From NCBI GenBank assembly GCA_013389125.1, contig JACADX010000147.1, forward strand, positions 1-7,297: a stretch of 7,297 nucleotides of DNA, written 5' to 3'. The number at the start of each line of letters is the position of its first letter. Position 1 is the first letter of the stretch. Positions 1 to 6,357 of the stretch are shown here, piece after piece. The notes under the pieces are model-generated. The model saw only the letters and a program-made list of their open reading frames with translations, made no database searches and had not been told where the DNA came from. This stretch comes from Parvularculaceae bacterium (GTDB lineage: Bacteria > Pseudomonadota > Alphaproteobacteria > Caulobacterales > Parvularculaceae). The translations under genes and the position numbers were made by a program.

Positions 1-869
1 AGGCTGTCGAGGAGCGGCGCGCCGCCGGAAAAGAGCGTCGCCAGAGTCCGTGCGAAACGCGCCCCGTCAAGGCCGCGCAGGAGCTTTCCAAGGAGCGGAA
101 CCGCCAGGATCCGGCGGTCAAAAGCGAGCTTGAACGGCGGCGATTTCATCGCCTGCCAGAAGGCGACTGCCGCGATGACGAACGCGAGCGCGAGGTAGAG
201 GCCGTAAGCGCCGAGGAAATTCGAAACGCCCATGACGATGCGGGTGATGAGCGGCAGCTTGGCGTCGAAGGTCTGGAACTGCTCGACGATCTTCGGCACC
301 ACCTCGGTCATCAAGGCGGTGACGACAAGGCCGGCGATCAAGGCGAGCGCCATCGGATAGATGAGCGAGGCGATCGCCTTGTTCATCATCGACCGGTTCT
401 TTTCGAGCATCGTCGCAAGCCGGTCGAGGACGCCCGCGAGGTCTCCGGACGTCTCGCCCGCCGCAACGACCGCGCGGTAAAGATCCGAAAACGAATTCTT
501 ATCCTCGCCGAGCGCGTCGGCGAACCGCCATCCCTCAAGCACTCGCTCTCGCACCGCGAGGAGGCGCTTCCGCGATCCCGGCTTTTCAGTCTGCAGCGCG
601 ACGGCGTTGATCGCTTCTTCAAGCGGCGTCGCCGCGCCGATCAGAACCGCGAGCTGGCGCGTCAGATTGACGAGTTCGCCGGCGCCGATTTTCGCTTGCG
701 CTCTCGCAAGGCCCGGACCGCCGGTCTTGTCGCGCGGCGCCGAGATCGACACCGGCGTCAGCTGGAGGCGGCGCAATTCCTGGCGCGCGAGTCGCGCCGT
801 GTCCGCATTGACGATGCCGCGCTTCGATCGCCCGCCGGCGTCGAGCGCTTCATACTCAAACGACGGCAT
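1..869 (-). CDS. gspF: GspF, type II secretion inner-membrane platform protein (3' end cut by window edge)
   Basis: GspF is the polytopic inner-membrane platform protein of the T2SS; it contacts the ATPase GspE and is thought to transmit its motion to the growing pseudopilus. The first 289 codons are visible, against roughly 400 in the family, so about the last quarter lies beyond the left edge. The protein starts MPSFEYEALDAGGRSKRG, the classic GspF opening. The first cytoplasmic T2SSF domain spans roughly residues 68-165 and includes GETSGDLAGVLDRLA. It is followed by membrane segments near 166-192 (with the family IYP motif) and 218-238. The second T2SSF domain begins with ARFARTLATLFSGGAPLLDS at the edge. 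The ATG at 867-869 is preferred over the ATG at 851-853 because it restores the conserved N-terminus and has a strong ribosome binding site. The gene overlaps the end of gspE by 14 bases. Confidence 0.96.
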   Translation of the reverse strand, partial: MPSFEYEALDAGGRSKRGIVNADTARLARQELRRLQLTPVSISAPRDKTGGPGLARAQAKIGAGELVNLTRQLAVLIGAATPLEEAINAVALQTEKPGSRKRLLAVRERVLEGWRFADALGEDKNSFSDLYRAVVAAGETSGDLAGVLDRLATMLEKNRSMMNKAIASLIYPMALALIAGLVVTALMTEVVPKIVEQFQTFDAKLPLITRIVMGVSNFLGAYGLYLALAFVIAAVAFWQAMKSPPFKLAFDRRILAVPLLGKLLRGLDGARFARTLATLFSGGAPLLDS

Positions 870-2361
870 CTTCCTCCTCCTGACGGACGACGCGGAGGAC
901 TTCCTCGATCGACGTCACGCCGGAAAGCACATGACGGAACCCAGACGTCGCCAGCGTGTCGGCGCGACGGAACGCGTGCGCGGCGATGTCCTGCTCGCTC
1001 GCGTCTTCATGGATGAGCCGGCGCAGGGTTTCATCGACGACCATCAATTCGTAAACGCCGACGCGGCCTTCAAAGCCGGTCAGTCCGCAGCGACCGCACC
1101 CGGCGGGCCTGTAAATCGTCGCGCGTTCGCCGGGCGAGAGGCCAAGAAGCTTTCGCTCGGCGTCATCGGGCTCAGAAGGCGCCTTGCAGGTCGGGCAGAG
1201 CCGGCGGACGAGACGCTGCGCGAGAACGGCGGCGATTGTCGACGACAGGAGGAACGGCTCCGCCCCCATGTCGCGAAGCCTTGTCACCGCGCCGACGGCG
1301 GAATTCGTGTGCACCGTCGACAGCACGAGATGGCCGGTCAGCGACGCCTGAATGGCGATCTCCGCGGTTTCGACGTCGCGGATTTCGCCGACCATCACGA
1401 TGTCGGGATCCTGACGCAGGATGGCGCGAAGGCCGGTCGCGAAGGTCATGCCGACTTTCGGATTGATCTGCGTCTGGCCGACGCCGTCGATCGCGTATTC
1501 GACGGGGTCCTCGACCGTCAGGATGTTCCGCGAGGGATCATTGAGGAGCTTCAGCGCCGCGTAGAGCGTCGTCGTCTTGCCGGACCCCGTCGGCCCGGTG
1601 ACGAGGATGATGCCGTTCGGCCGCTGCAGCGCCTGATTGAGGCGCTGAAGCGTTTCGGCCGGCATGCCGAGCGCATCGAGATCGAAGCTCGCCGCCTCCT
1701 TGTCGAGAATGCGCATGACGACGCGCTCGCCGAACCGCGCCGGCAAGGTCGACACGCGAACATCGATCAGCTTGCCGCCGAGCGACAGCGAGATGCGGCC
1801 GTCCTGCGGCAAGCGCTTTTCGGCGATGTCGAGCCGCGCCATCACCTTGATGCGGCTTGTGAGAACCGGCGTCATCCGCGAGGGCAATGAGAGGATCTCC
1901 CGAAGGACGCCGTCAATCCGGAGCCGGATCGAGAGCGACTTCTCGTAAGGCTCGACGTGAATGTCCGACGCCTTGAGCTTTACCGCCTCGGCGATGATCG
2001 CGTTGATGAGCCGGATGACCGGCGCGTCATCCTCGGTGTCGAGAAGATCAGCCGTCGCCGGCAGCCCTTCGGCGAGCGTCGCGAGATCGTCCTCGCCTCT
2101 TTCAAGTTGAAAATCGTCGGCCCTGATGCCGTCCGCGGAATAGATCTCCGAGAGCCGCCGCTCGAACGCGTCTCCCGGCATTTCGTCGACGATGATCGGC
2201 GCGTTGACGACGCGCCGCACCTCAAGGAGCGCCGTCGGGTCGGGGCGCCCGCGCGCGCCAACGCGCGCCGGCCGCGCCGCGCCGTCAAGCACGACGAGGC
2301 CGTTCTCCTTGGCGAAGGCGTAGGAGAGGCGGACTCTTTGCGCTGGCGTCGTTTCGCTCAT
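856..2361 (-). CDS. gspE: GspE, type II secretion assembly ATPase
   Basis: GspE is the cytoplasmic hexameric ATPase that powers pseudopilus assembly, docked to the membrane through GspL and GspF. The 501-residue length is normal for the family. The N1E region covers about residues 1-100 and the N2E domain about 105-220, with ASDIHVEP at 131-138 and RIDG at 148-151. The C-terminal ATPase domain has a Walker A GPTGSGKT (256-263), an Asp box (ILTVEDPVEY, 280-289), a Walker B DPDIVMVGEIRD (318-329) and a His box (TGHLVLSTVHT, 342-352). The zinc-binding tetracysteine motif is C389/C392 and C422/C425 with 29 residues between the pairs, the usual spacing, and it separates GspE from many PilT-type ATPases. 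A type IV pilus PilB is the alternative, but the gspD and gspF neighbours favour GspE. The ATG overlaps the gspD stop as ATGA. An AGGAG lies only two bases upstream, so initiation probably depends on coupling to gspD. Confidence 0.97.
   Translation of the reverse strand: MSETTPAQRVRLSYAFAKENGLVVLDGAARPARVGARGRPDPTALLEVRRVVNAPIIVDEMPGDAFERRLSEIYSADGIRADDFQLERGEDDLATLAEGLPATADLLDTEDDAPVIRLINAIIAEAVKLKASDIHVEPYEKSLSIRLRIDGVLREILSLPSRMTPVLTSRIKVMARLDIAEKRLPQDGRISLSLGGKLIDVRVSTLPARFGERVVMRILDKEAASFDLDALGMPAETLQRLNQALQRPNGIILVTGPTGSGKTTTLYAALKLLNDPSRNILTVEDPVEYAIDGVGQTQINPKVGMTFATGLRAILRQDPDIVMVGEIRDVETAEIAIQASLTGHLVLSTVHTNSAVGAVTRLRDMGAEPFLLSSTIAAVLAQRLVRRLCPTCKAPSEPDDAERKLLGLSPGERATIYRPAGCGRCGLTGFEGRVGVYELMVVDETLRRLIHEDASEQDIAAHAFRRADTLATSGFRHVLSGVTSIEEVLRVVRQEEEDAVV
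876..881 (-). promoter_or_regulatory. Ribosome binding site of gspF
   Basis: On the minus strand this reads AGGAGG, a full Shine-Dalgarno core, six bases before the ATG at 867-869. It lies inside the last codons of gspE. It decides the gspF start and suggests that gspF can initiate strongly by itself as well as by coupling to gspE translation. Confidence 0.85.
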
Positions 2362-4394
2362 TGCTCCTGTGACGGCGTTTCCTCGGCCGGCGCGGCCGAA
2401 CCCGGCCCCGTCACCTGCTCGATCAGACGCTCGAGATCGGTCTGCGGCCTTCCCGTCCTTAGCTGCTCGCGCGCGTTGATGTAATCCATTTTCTTGTCGG
2501 TGACTGAAAGCGCGCTCGCGCGGTCTCGAATGATCGTTGGCCGGATGAAGACCATCAGATTGCGCCGCTCGCGCGAGCGCGAGGATGTCTTGAAGAGGTT
2601 GCCGGCGAGCGGAATGTCGCCAAGGAGCGGAACCTTGTCCTCGCTCACTTGCTCATTGTTGTCGACAAGGCCGCCGATGACGAGAATGTCGCCGTCGTCG
2701 ACGAGCGCCGTCGTCGTGATCTCGCGCTTGTTGGTGATGAGGTCGGTCGAATCCGCGATGATCTGGCCGGCGACGCTCGAGGATTCCTGGCGGATCTCCA
2801 TCGTCACCGTGCCGCCTTCATTGATCTGCGGCGTCACTTCGAGAATGATGCCGACCTGCTCGCGCGTCACCGTTCTGAATCGGTTTTCGAGGTCGGCGCC
2901 GACCGCTTCGCCGGTGGTGATCGGAATCTCCTGCCCGACCGACAAAGTCGCTTCCTGGTTGTCGAGCGTGACGACCGACGGAAATGACAGCACATTCGAG
3001 TCGACGTCGCGCTTGAGGGCCGTCAGCACCGCGCCGAACACGGCGTCATCGCCGATCTTGCCGCCGGCGCCGCCGATGAAGCCGTTCGTCGAAAGCAGCG
3101 AATTGATGGCCGTGTTGGCGAGCGTGGTGCTGAGCGTCGTGCGGCGATTTTCGCCGCCAGTCGCCGGATTGCTGTCGCCCTTGATGATGTCTGGGTCGAG
3201 CAAAAGCGCGCCCGCCGCAGCGAGGATGTTCGGCGTCGCACTCGAGAAATTCGTCGCCGTGAACGGCACGATCTTGCCGTCCGTTGGCGCCAAAAAGTAC
3301 TCGACCCCGAGCGCGCGCGCCGTCCGGTCGGACATTTCGACGATGATCGCCTCGATCTGCACTTGCGCGCGGCGGACGTCGAGCTGCTGGACGACCTTCC
3401 GGAGGGTCTGCTGGATGTTGGCGTCGCCTGAAATGATGACCGAGTTCGTCGCCTTGTGGAACGAGATGTTGGCGCGCGCCGCCCCAGCCGCCGCGATCGG
3501 CGCGCCGCCTTCTGCCGCCTGCGCCGCCTGCGCTTCCGATTCCGCGTTGGCGATCTCCTTCAGAAGTTTCGCCATGTCCTCGGCGTCGGCGTGATTGAGC
3601 GCGATGACCGAAAGGTCCGTCTGCTGACGGCCAATGCGGTCAAGCTCATTGACGACGCTGACAAGCCGCGAAAGGATCTGCGGCTCGGCCCTGATGAGAA
3701 CGCTGTTCGACGCGGCGACCGGCACGACCGAGACCTTCGAGGCCGAGGTCGCGCCTTCCTCGGAAATTTCCTGCGCGAGGTTCGTCACGACCCTTGCGAC
3801 CTCGGCGGCGGACGCGTTTTCGAGCGGGATTGTGCGGTAGACCGTCGTGTCGCGGTCGATCTGCGCGAGCACCTCGCGCATCCGTTCGATATTGTCCTTG
3901 GAATCGACGAGGATCACCGCATTGCCCGACCGGACCGGCGCGACGACGCCGCGCTCGGAAATGATCTGCGACAGGTTCGCCGCCGCCTCGCGCGCGTCGA
4001 CATGGTTCAGGCGGACGATCTGCGTGACGATGTCGCCGGCCTTGCCGTCATTGACGGGGCCCGCCGCGCGCGAGCCTTCCTGCACCGGAATGATCTTGTA
4101 GCTGTTGTGGTTGAGCGGCGTCGCAGTGAAGCCGGTGACGCGCAGCGCCGCCTGGAAAAGCTCCCACGCCTCGTCGGCGCAAAGCCCGCCATTGGGGCCT
4201 GACTTGATCGTGATCTCGCCGGCGACGCGCGGGTCAAGGACGAATTTCTTGCCCGTCCGGAGCGCGATTTCATCGACGACCGAGCGGATGTCGGCTTTTT
4301 CGAGATTGAGCGCCTCGCCGCAATTCTGATCCTGCGCGACGGCGCCGCTGGCGATCGTCGACGCCGCGAACAGGAGGCCGGCAAGGCGCTTCAT
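2358..4394 (-). CDS. gspD: GspD, type II secretion outer-membrane secretin
   Basis: GspD forms the multimeric outer-membrane gate through which folded exoproteins leave. From the chosen start the protein has 678 residues. A Sec signal peptide (MKRLAGLLFAASTIASGAVA, predicted cleavage before Q21) is followed by N0 (about 24-105, with LNLEKADIRSVVDEI), N1 (about 122-180), N2 (about 184-253) and N3 (about 258-340, with an Ala/Gln-rich loop near 285-308). The secretin core runs from about 345 to 622, with the signature VPLLGDIPLAGNLFK at 588-602 and the closing strand FIRPTII. A 56-residue tail contains the usual KKMDYINAREQL helix. There is no lipobox. Upstream in-frame ATGs at 4403, 4412, 4433 and 4445 exist, but they would prepend up to 17 residues to a clean signal peptide and mostly lie inside gspC. 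An AGGA eight bases before the ATG at 4392-4394 supports that start. Confidence 0.96.
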   Translation of the reverse strand: MKRLAGLLFAASTIASGAVAQDQNCGEALNLEKADIRSVVDEIALRTGKKFVLDPRVAGEITIKSGPNGGLCADEAWELFQAALRVTGFTATPLNHNSYKIIPVQEGSRAAGPVNDGKAGDIVTQIVRLNHVDAREAAANLSQIISERGVVAPVRSGNAVILVDSKDNIERMREVLAQIDRDTTVYRTIPLENASAAEVARVVTNLAQEISEEGATSASKVSVVPVAASNSVLIRAEPQILSRLVSVVNELDRIGRQQTDLSVIALNHADAEDMAKLLKEIANAESEAQAAQAAEGGAPIAAAGAARANISFHKATNSVIISGDANIQQTLRKVVQQLDVRRAQVQIEAIIVEMSDRTARALGVEYFLAPTDGKIVPFTATNFSSATPNILAAAGALLLDPDIIKGDSNPATGGENRRTTLSTTLANTAINSLLSTNGFIGGAGGKIGDDAVFGAVLTALKRDVDSNVLSFPSVVTLDNQEATLSVGQEIPITTGEAVGADLENRFRTVTREQVGIILEVTPQINEGGTVTMEIRQESSSVAGQIIADSTDLITNKREITTTALVDDGDILVIGGLVDNNEQVSEDKVPLLGDIPLAGNLFKTSSRSRERRNLMVFIRPTIIRDRASALSVTDKKMDYINAREQLRTGRPQTDLERLIEQVTGPGSAAPAEETPSQEQ
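3504..3531 (-). repeat. Short 9-base tandem repeat in the GspD N3 loop
   Basis: The 9-base unit gccgcctgc occurs twice head to tail (3514-3522 and 3523-3531), preceded by a degenerate copy. On the coding strand it encodes the Ala/Gln-rich stretch AQAAQAAEGG around residues 288-297 of GspD. This sits in the loop within the N3 domain, which is known to vary in length and composition among secretins. In-frame repeat slippage here would change loop length without breaking the protein. Confidence 0.6.
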
Positions 4395-4404
4395 TCCAAT
4401 CATC

Positions 4405-5316
4405 CTAGTCATTCGGCATCGCCACGGTTTCATTCGGCATCGCAATGACGATCGGCATGACGACGCCGTCCCGCTCGATGCTCAAGGTCACGGATTTCCT
4501 GCCTTGCGTCATGGCGATCGCCTCAAGGCCCGCCGCGATATCCCTGTCGATCGGCTGATTGTCAACGGCGACGAGCCTGTCGCCGGGAACAAGCCCCAGG
4601 GCCTCGAACCGGTCGACATCGTCCGCGGGCTGAAGCACGAGGCGCATGCCGCCGACTTCGTCCGTTTCGGGCATGGCGACGATAAAATGCCCGATCGCCG
4701 CCATCCCGTCGCCAGCGAACGCGGCGGGCGCAGCGCCGCCCGGCGCGGCTGCTGACGCGCCCGCGGCGCTGTCGCGATCGATGAGGCGCAGCGCTTCGCG
4801 AACGCCGTTCCTGATGATGACCACGTGATCGCGTTCGACGCGATCGAGCGTGACGCCGGATGTAATCGTATCGCCGACGGCGAACCGGCCCTGTTTTTCG
4901 TCCGGCGTCTTGATGATTGCGGTTCCGCCCTTGGCGTCGATCCAGGTGCCGTGCAGCGACAGGTTGAGCGTCGTTTCAGAGAGGTTCTCACCGACGTCCG
5001 CTGGCGCGGCGGGCGCAGCCGGCGCGTTTGCGGTCCGGAAAGGATTGATCGGCCCGATTTCGGCGGACGGCGTCGCCAAGGGAGTCGGCGCCGGCGCTGT
5101 CGGCGGCTTTGGAACCGGCCCAAGGCCCTGATACATGATGATTGGGAGCAGGACGCCGATGCCGGCGACGAGGGCGATCTCAATCGCGCGAATGAGGCGC
5201 GGGTTCGTCTGCCGGCGCCCGCCGGGCCGGCGCTTTAAAAGCGCGGCGATCCGCTCGCGCACGGCGTTTGCCGCCGCCTCGGAAGGCCCGAAACGATCGA
5301 TCCTGAAAACCGCCAA
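4405..5316 (-). CDS. gspC: GspC, type II secretion inner-membrane clamp protein with PDZ domain
   Basis: GspC is a bitopic inner-membrane protein that connects the secretin to the inner-membrane platform and takes part in substrate recognition. The 303 residues read in order as a basic cytoplasmic N-terminus (1-41), a transmembrane helix (about 42-61, ending PIIMY), a Pro/Ala-rich linker (about 66-108), and the periplasmic homology region (about 115-178, including LHGTWIDAKGGTAIIKTP and FAVGDTI), which binds GspD N0. A low-complexity Ala/Gly linker (about 184-203) leads to a PDZ-like domain (about 208-292, with GLVPGDRLVAVDNQPI). The PDZ form is as in Pul/Out/Eps systems rather than the coiled-coil XcpP form. 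The start is TTG at 5314-5316: no ATG or GTG lies between the upstream in-frame stop (5371-5373) and the membrane helix that keeps the whole N-terminus. An AGG lies seven bases upstream. It is the first gene of the gspCDEF operon. Confidence 0.93.
   Translation of the reverse strand: MAVFRIDRFGPSEAAANAVRERIAALLKRRPGGRRQTNPRLIRAIEIALVAGIGVLLPIIMYQGLGPVPKPPTAPAPTPLATPSAEIGPINPFRTANAPAAPAAPADVGENLSETTLNLSLHGTWIDAKGGTAIIKTPDEKQGRFAVGDTITSGVTLDRVERDHVVIIRNGVREALRLIDRDSAAGASAAAPGGAAPAAFAGDGMAAIGHFIVAMPETDEVGGMRLVLQPADDVDRFEALGLVPGDRLVAVDNQPIDRDIAAGLEAIAMTQGRKSVTLSIERDGVVMPIVIAMPNETVAMPND
4409..4443 (-). repeat. 21-base-period direct repeat at the 3' end of gspC
   Basis: The 14-base sequence tcattcggcatcgc is present exactly at 4409-4422 and again at 4430-4443, a period of 21 bases, which is seven codons. 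In GspC this gives the closing residues AMPNETV-AMPND. A partly matching TCATTC also occurs at 4391-4396, where it spans the gspD start codon. The repeat creates several spare in-frame ATGs upstream of gspD. Confidence 0.85.
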
Positions 5317-5568
5317 GCTCTTACCTGTCTTGTCCGCGCCGGCCGGCGACTTCGCGCCAGAAGTTGAGCACTATCAAAAACTAAGCCATTCGCCCATGGT
5401 TCGGGGGCCTGCCGCGGCCTCTTAGCCGAAGATAACGGTCGAGATTGTGACAAATTCCCAAAATTGCGCCCTCCCGGGGCGCCGGGCGTCGCGACCGCAG
5501 CCCAGGCGGGTGGCGCGGGCGCTGGTCGGGAGCGGCCGCAAGACCCGCCGCGGCGCGCCGGGTTGCCC
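5317..5568. promoter_or_regulatory. Divergent intergenic region between gspC and gspO
   Basis: This 252-base gap must hold the promoters for the leftward gspCDEF operon and the rightward gspO gene. An island clearly richer in A/T than its surroundings spans about 5365-5466. It contains the small perfect palindrome TTGTGACAA (5445-5453) and a nested imperfect inverted repeat (TTCGG at 5400-5404 with CCGAA at 5426-5430, and GGCC at 5406-5409 with GGCC at 5416-5419). No -35/-10 pair with good spacing stands out on either strand, so I do not place a specific promoter. From about 5467 to 5568 the sequence is extremely G/C-rich and contains a 7-base inverted repeat (GGCGGGT at 5505-5511, ACCCGCC at 5543-5549). 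No credible gene is seen. Confidence 0.6.
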
Positions 5569-6357
5569 ATGAATTTTCCCCAATTTCCACACCCCGTCCT
5601 TTCCCTGGTCGCCTTGGCCGGCGGGCTTCTCATCGGCAGTTTCCTAAACGTCGTCATCCATCGCGGCCCGTCGCTTTGGGGCCTCGTCGAGGGCGAAAAC
5701 CGCGGCACTCTCGTCAGCCCTCGTTCCTATTGCCCCGCCTGCAAGGCGCCGATCCCCGCATCGGGTCTCATCCCGATCGTCAGCTTCCTGCTCCAGCGCG
5801 GCCGCTGCCGGAATTGCGCGGCGATGATTTCGCCGCGCTATCCGATCGTCGAGGCGTTGGGCGGCCTCGTCGCGCTGACGGCGGTCGCGGCCTCAGGATG
5901 GGCGCTCGCCGCGCTGGCGCTTGCGGCTTTCGGGTTTTCGCTCCTCGCGCTCGCTTTCATTGATCTTGAGACCGGCTATCTCCCCGACGCGATCACCCTG
6001 CCGCTGATCGCCGCAGGGCTTGGCGCGAACGCCTTCGCGCTTTTTGTTCCGTTTACAGATGCTGTGATCGGCGCGGCGGCAGGCTACGCCGCTCTGCAGG
6101 GAGTCGCGCTCGCCTATAAGCGCCTGCGCGGGCGCGACGGCATGGGCGAAGGCGACGCCAAGCTCCTCGCCGCGATCGGCGCTTTCGGCGGGTGGACGAT
6201 CCTGCCGTTCGTGGTGTTCGCTGGCGCGGCGGGGACGCTCGCGGTCGCAATTTTGAGGAAGACGGCGGCGCTCAATGAGCCGCTCCCCTTCGGTCCCGGA
6301 CTTTGCGCGGCGGGATTTCTCGTCGTCATCGCCGCCCGCGTTTTCAACGTCCCTTGA
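5569..6357 (+). CDS. gspO: Prepilin peptidase / N-methyltransferase, GspO (PilD) type
   Basis: This is the bifunctional inner-membrane aspartyl protease that removes the leader peptide from type IV prepilin-like proteins and methylates the new N-terminal residue. At 262 residues it has normal length. The first membrane helix contains GGLLIGSFLNVVIHR (18-32). The cytoplasmic methylation domain has the tetracysteine motif C55/C58 and C80/C83 with 21 residues between the pairs. The A24 peptidase domain carries catalytic Asp132 in FIDLETGYLPD and Asp196 in GMGEGD, followed by KLLAAIGAFGG. PFGPGL near 240 is the usual C-terminal motif. The ATG at 5569 puts the first helix at the family-typical position. 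An in-frame TTG at 5464 would add a 35-residue Gly/Pro/Arg extension with no family support. No good Shine-Dalgarno precedes the ATG. Next to gspC it most likely serves the pseudopilins; the name pilD would apply if it also serves type IV pili. Confidence 0.94.
   Translation: MNFPQFPHPVLSLVALAGGLLIGSFLNVVIHRGPSLWGLVEGENRGTLVSPRSYCPACKAPIPASGLIPIVSFLLQRGRCRNCAAMISPRYPIVEALGGLVALTAVAASGWALAALALAAFGFSLLALAFIDLETGYLPDAITLPLIAAGLGANAFALFVPFTDAVIGAAAGYAALQGVALAYKRLRGRDGMGEGDAKLLAAIGAFGGWTILPFVVFAGAAGTLAVAILRKTAALNEPLPFGPGLCAAGFLVVIAARVFNVP

Noticed and set aside
607..1890. A 427-codon open frame on the plus strand opposite gspE and gspF
   Set aside because: It is antisense to two well-conserved T2SS genes, is rich in Arg/Asp/Ala as expected of a shadow frame in G/C-rich DNA, and shows no family motif.
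2494..3594. A 366-codon open frame on the plus strand opposite gspD
   Set aside because: It mirrors the gspD reading frame, is Ser/Arg/Ala-rich and has no recognisable domain; gspD explains the region fully.
3456..4202. A 248-codon plus-strand open frame opposite the N-terminal half of gspD
   Set aside because: Its composition is dominated by Arg, Asp and Val from complementing gspD codons, with no ribosome binding site or motif evidence.
5464..5568. N-terminal extension of gspO from the TTG at 5464
   Set aside because: It would add 35 Gly/Pro/Arg-rich residues before the first membrane helix, not seen in prepilin peptidases; the ATG at 5569 gives the usual N-terminus.
5235..5708. A 157-codon minus-strand open frame across the gspC-gspO intergenic region
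   Set aside because: It runs antisense into conserved gspO codons and out of frame into gspC, and its Pro/Arg/Ser-rich sequence resembles no protein family I know.
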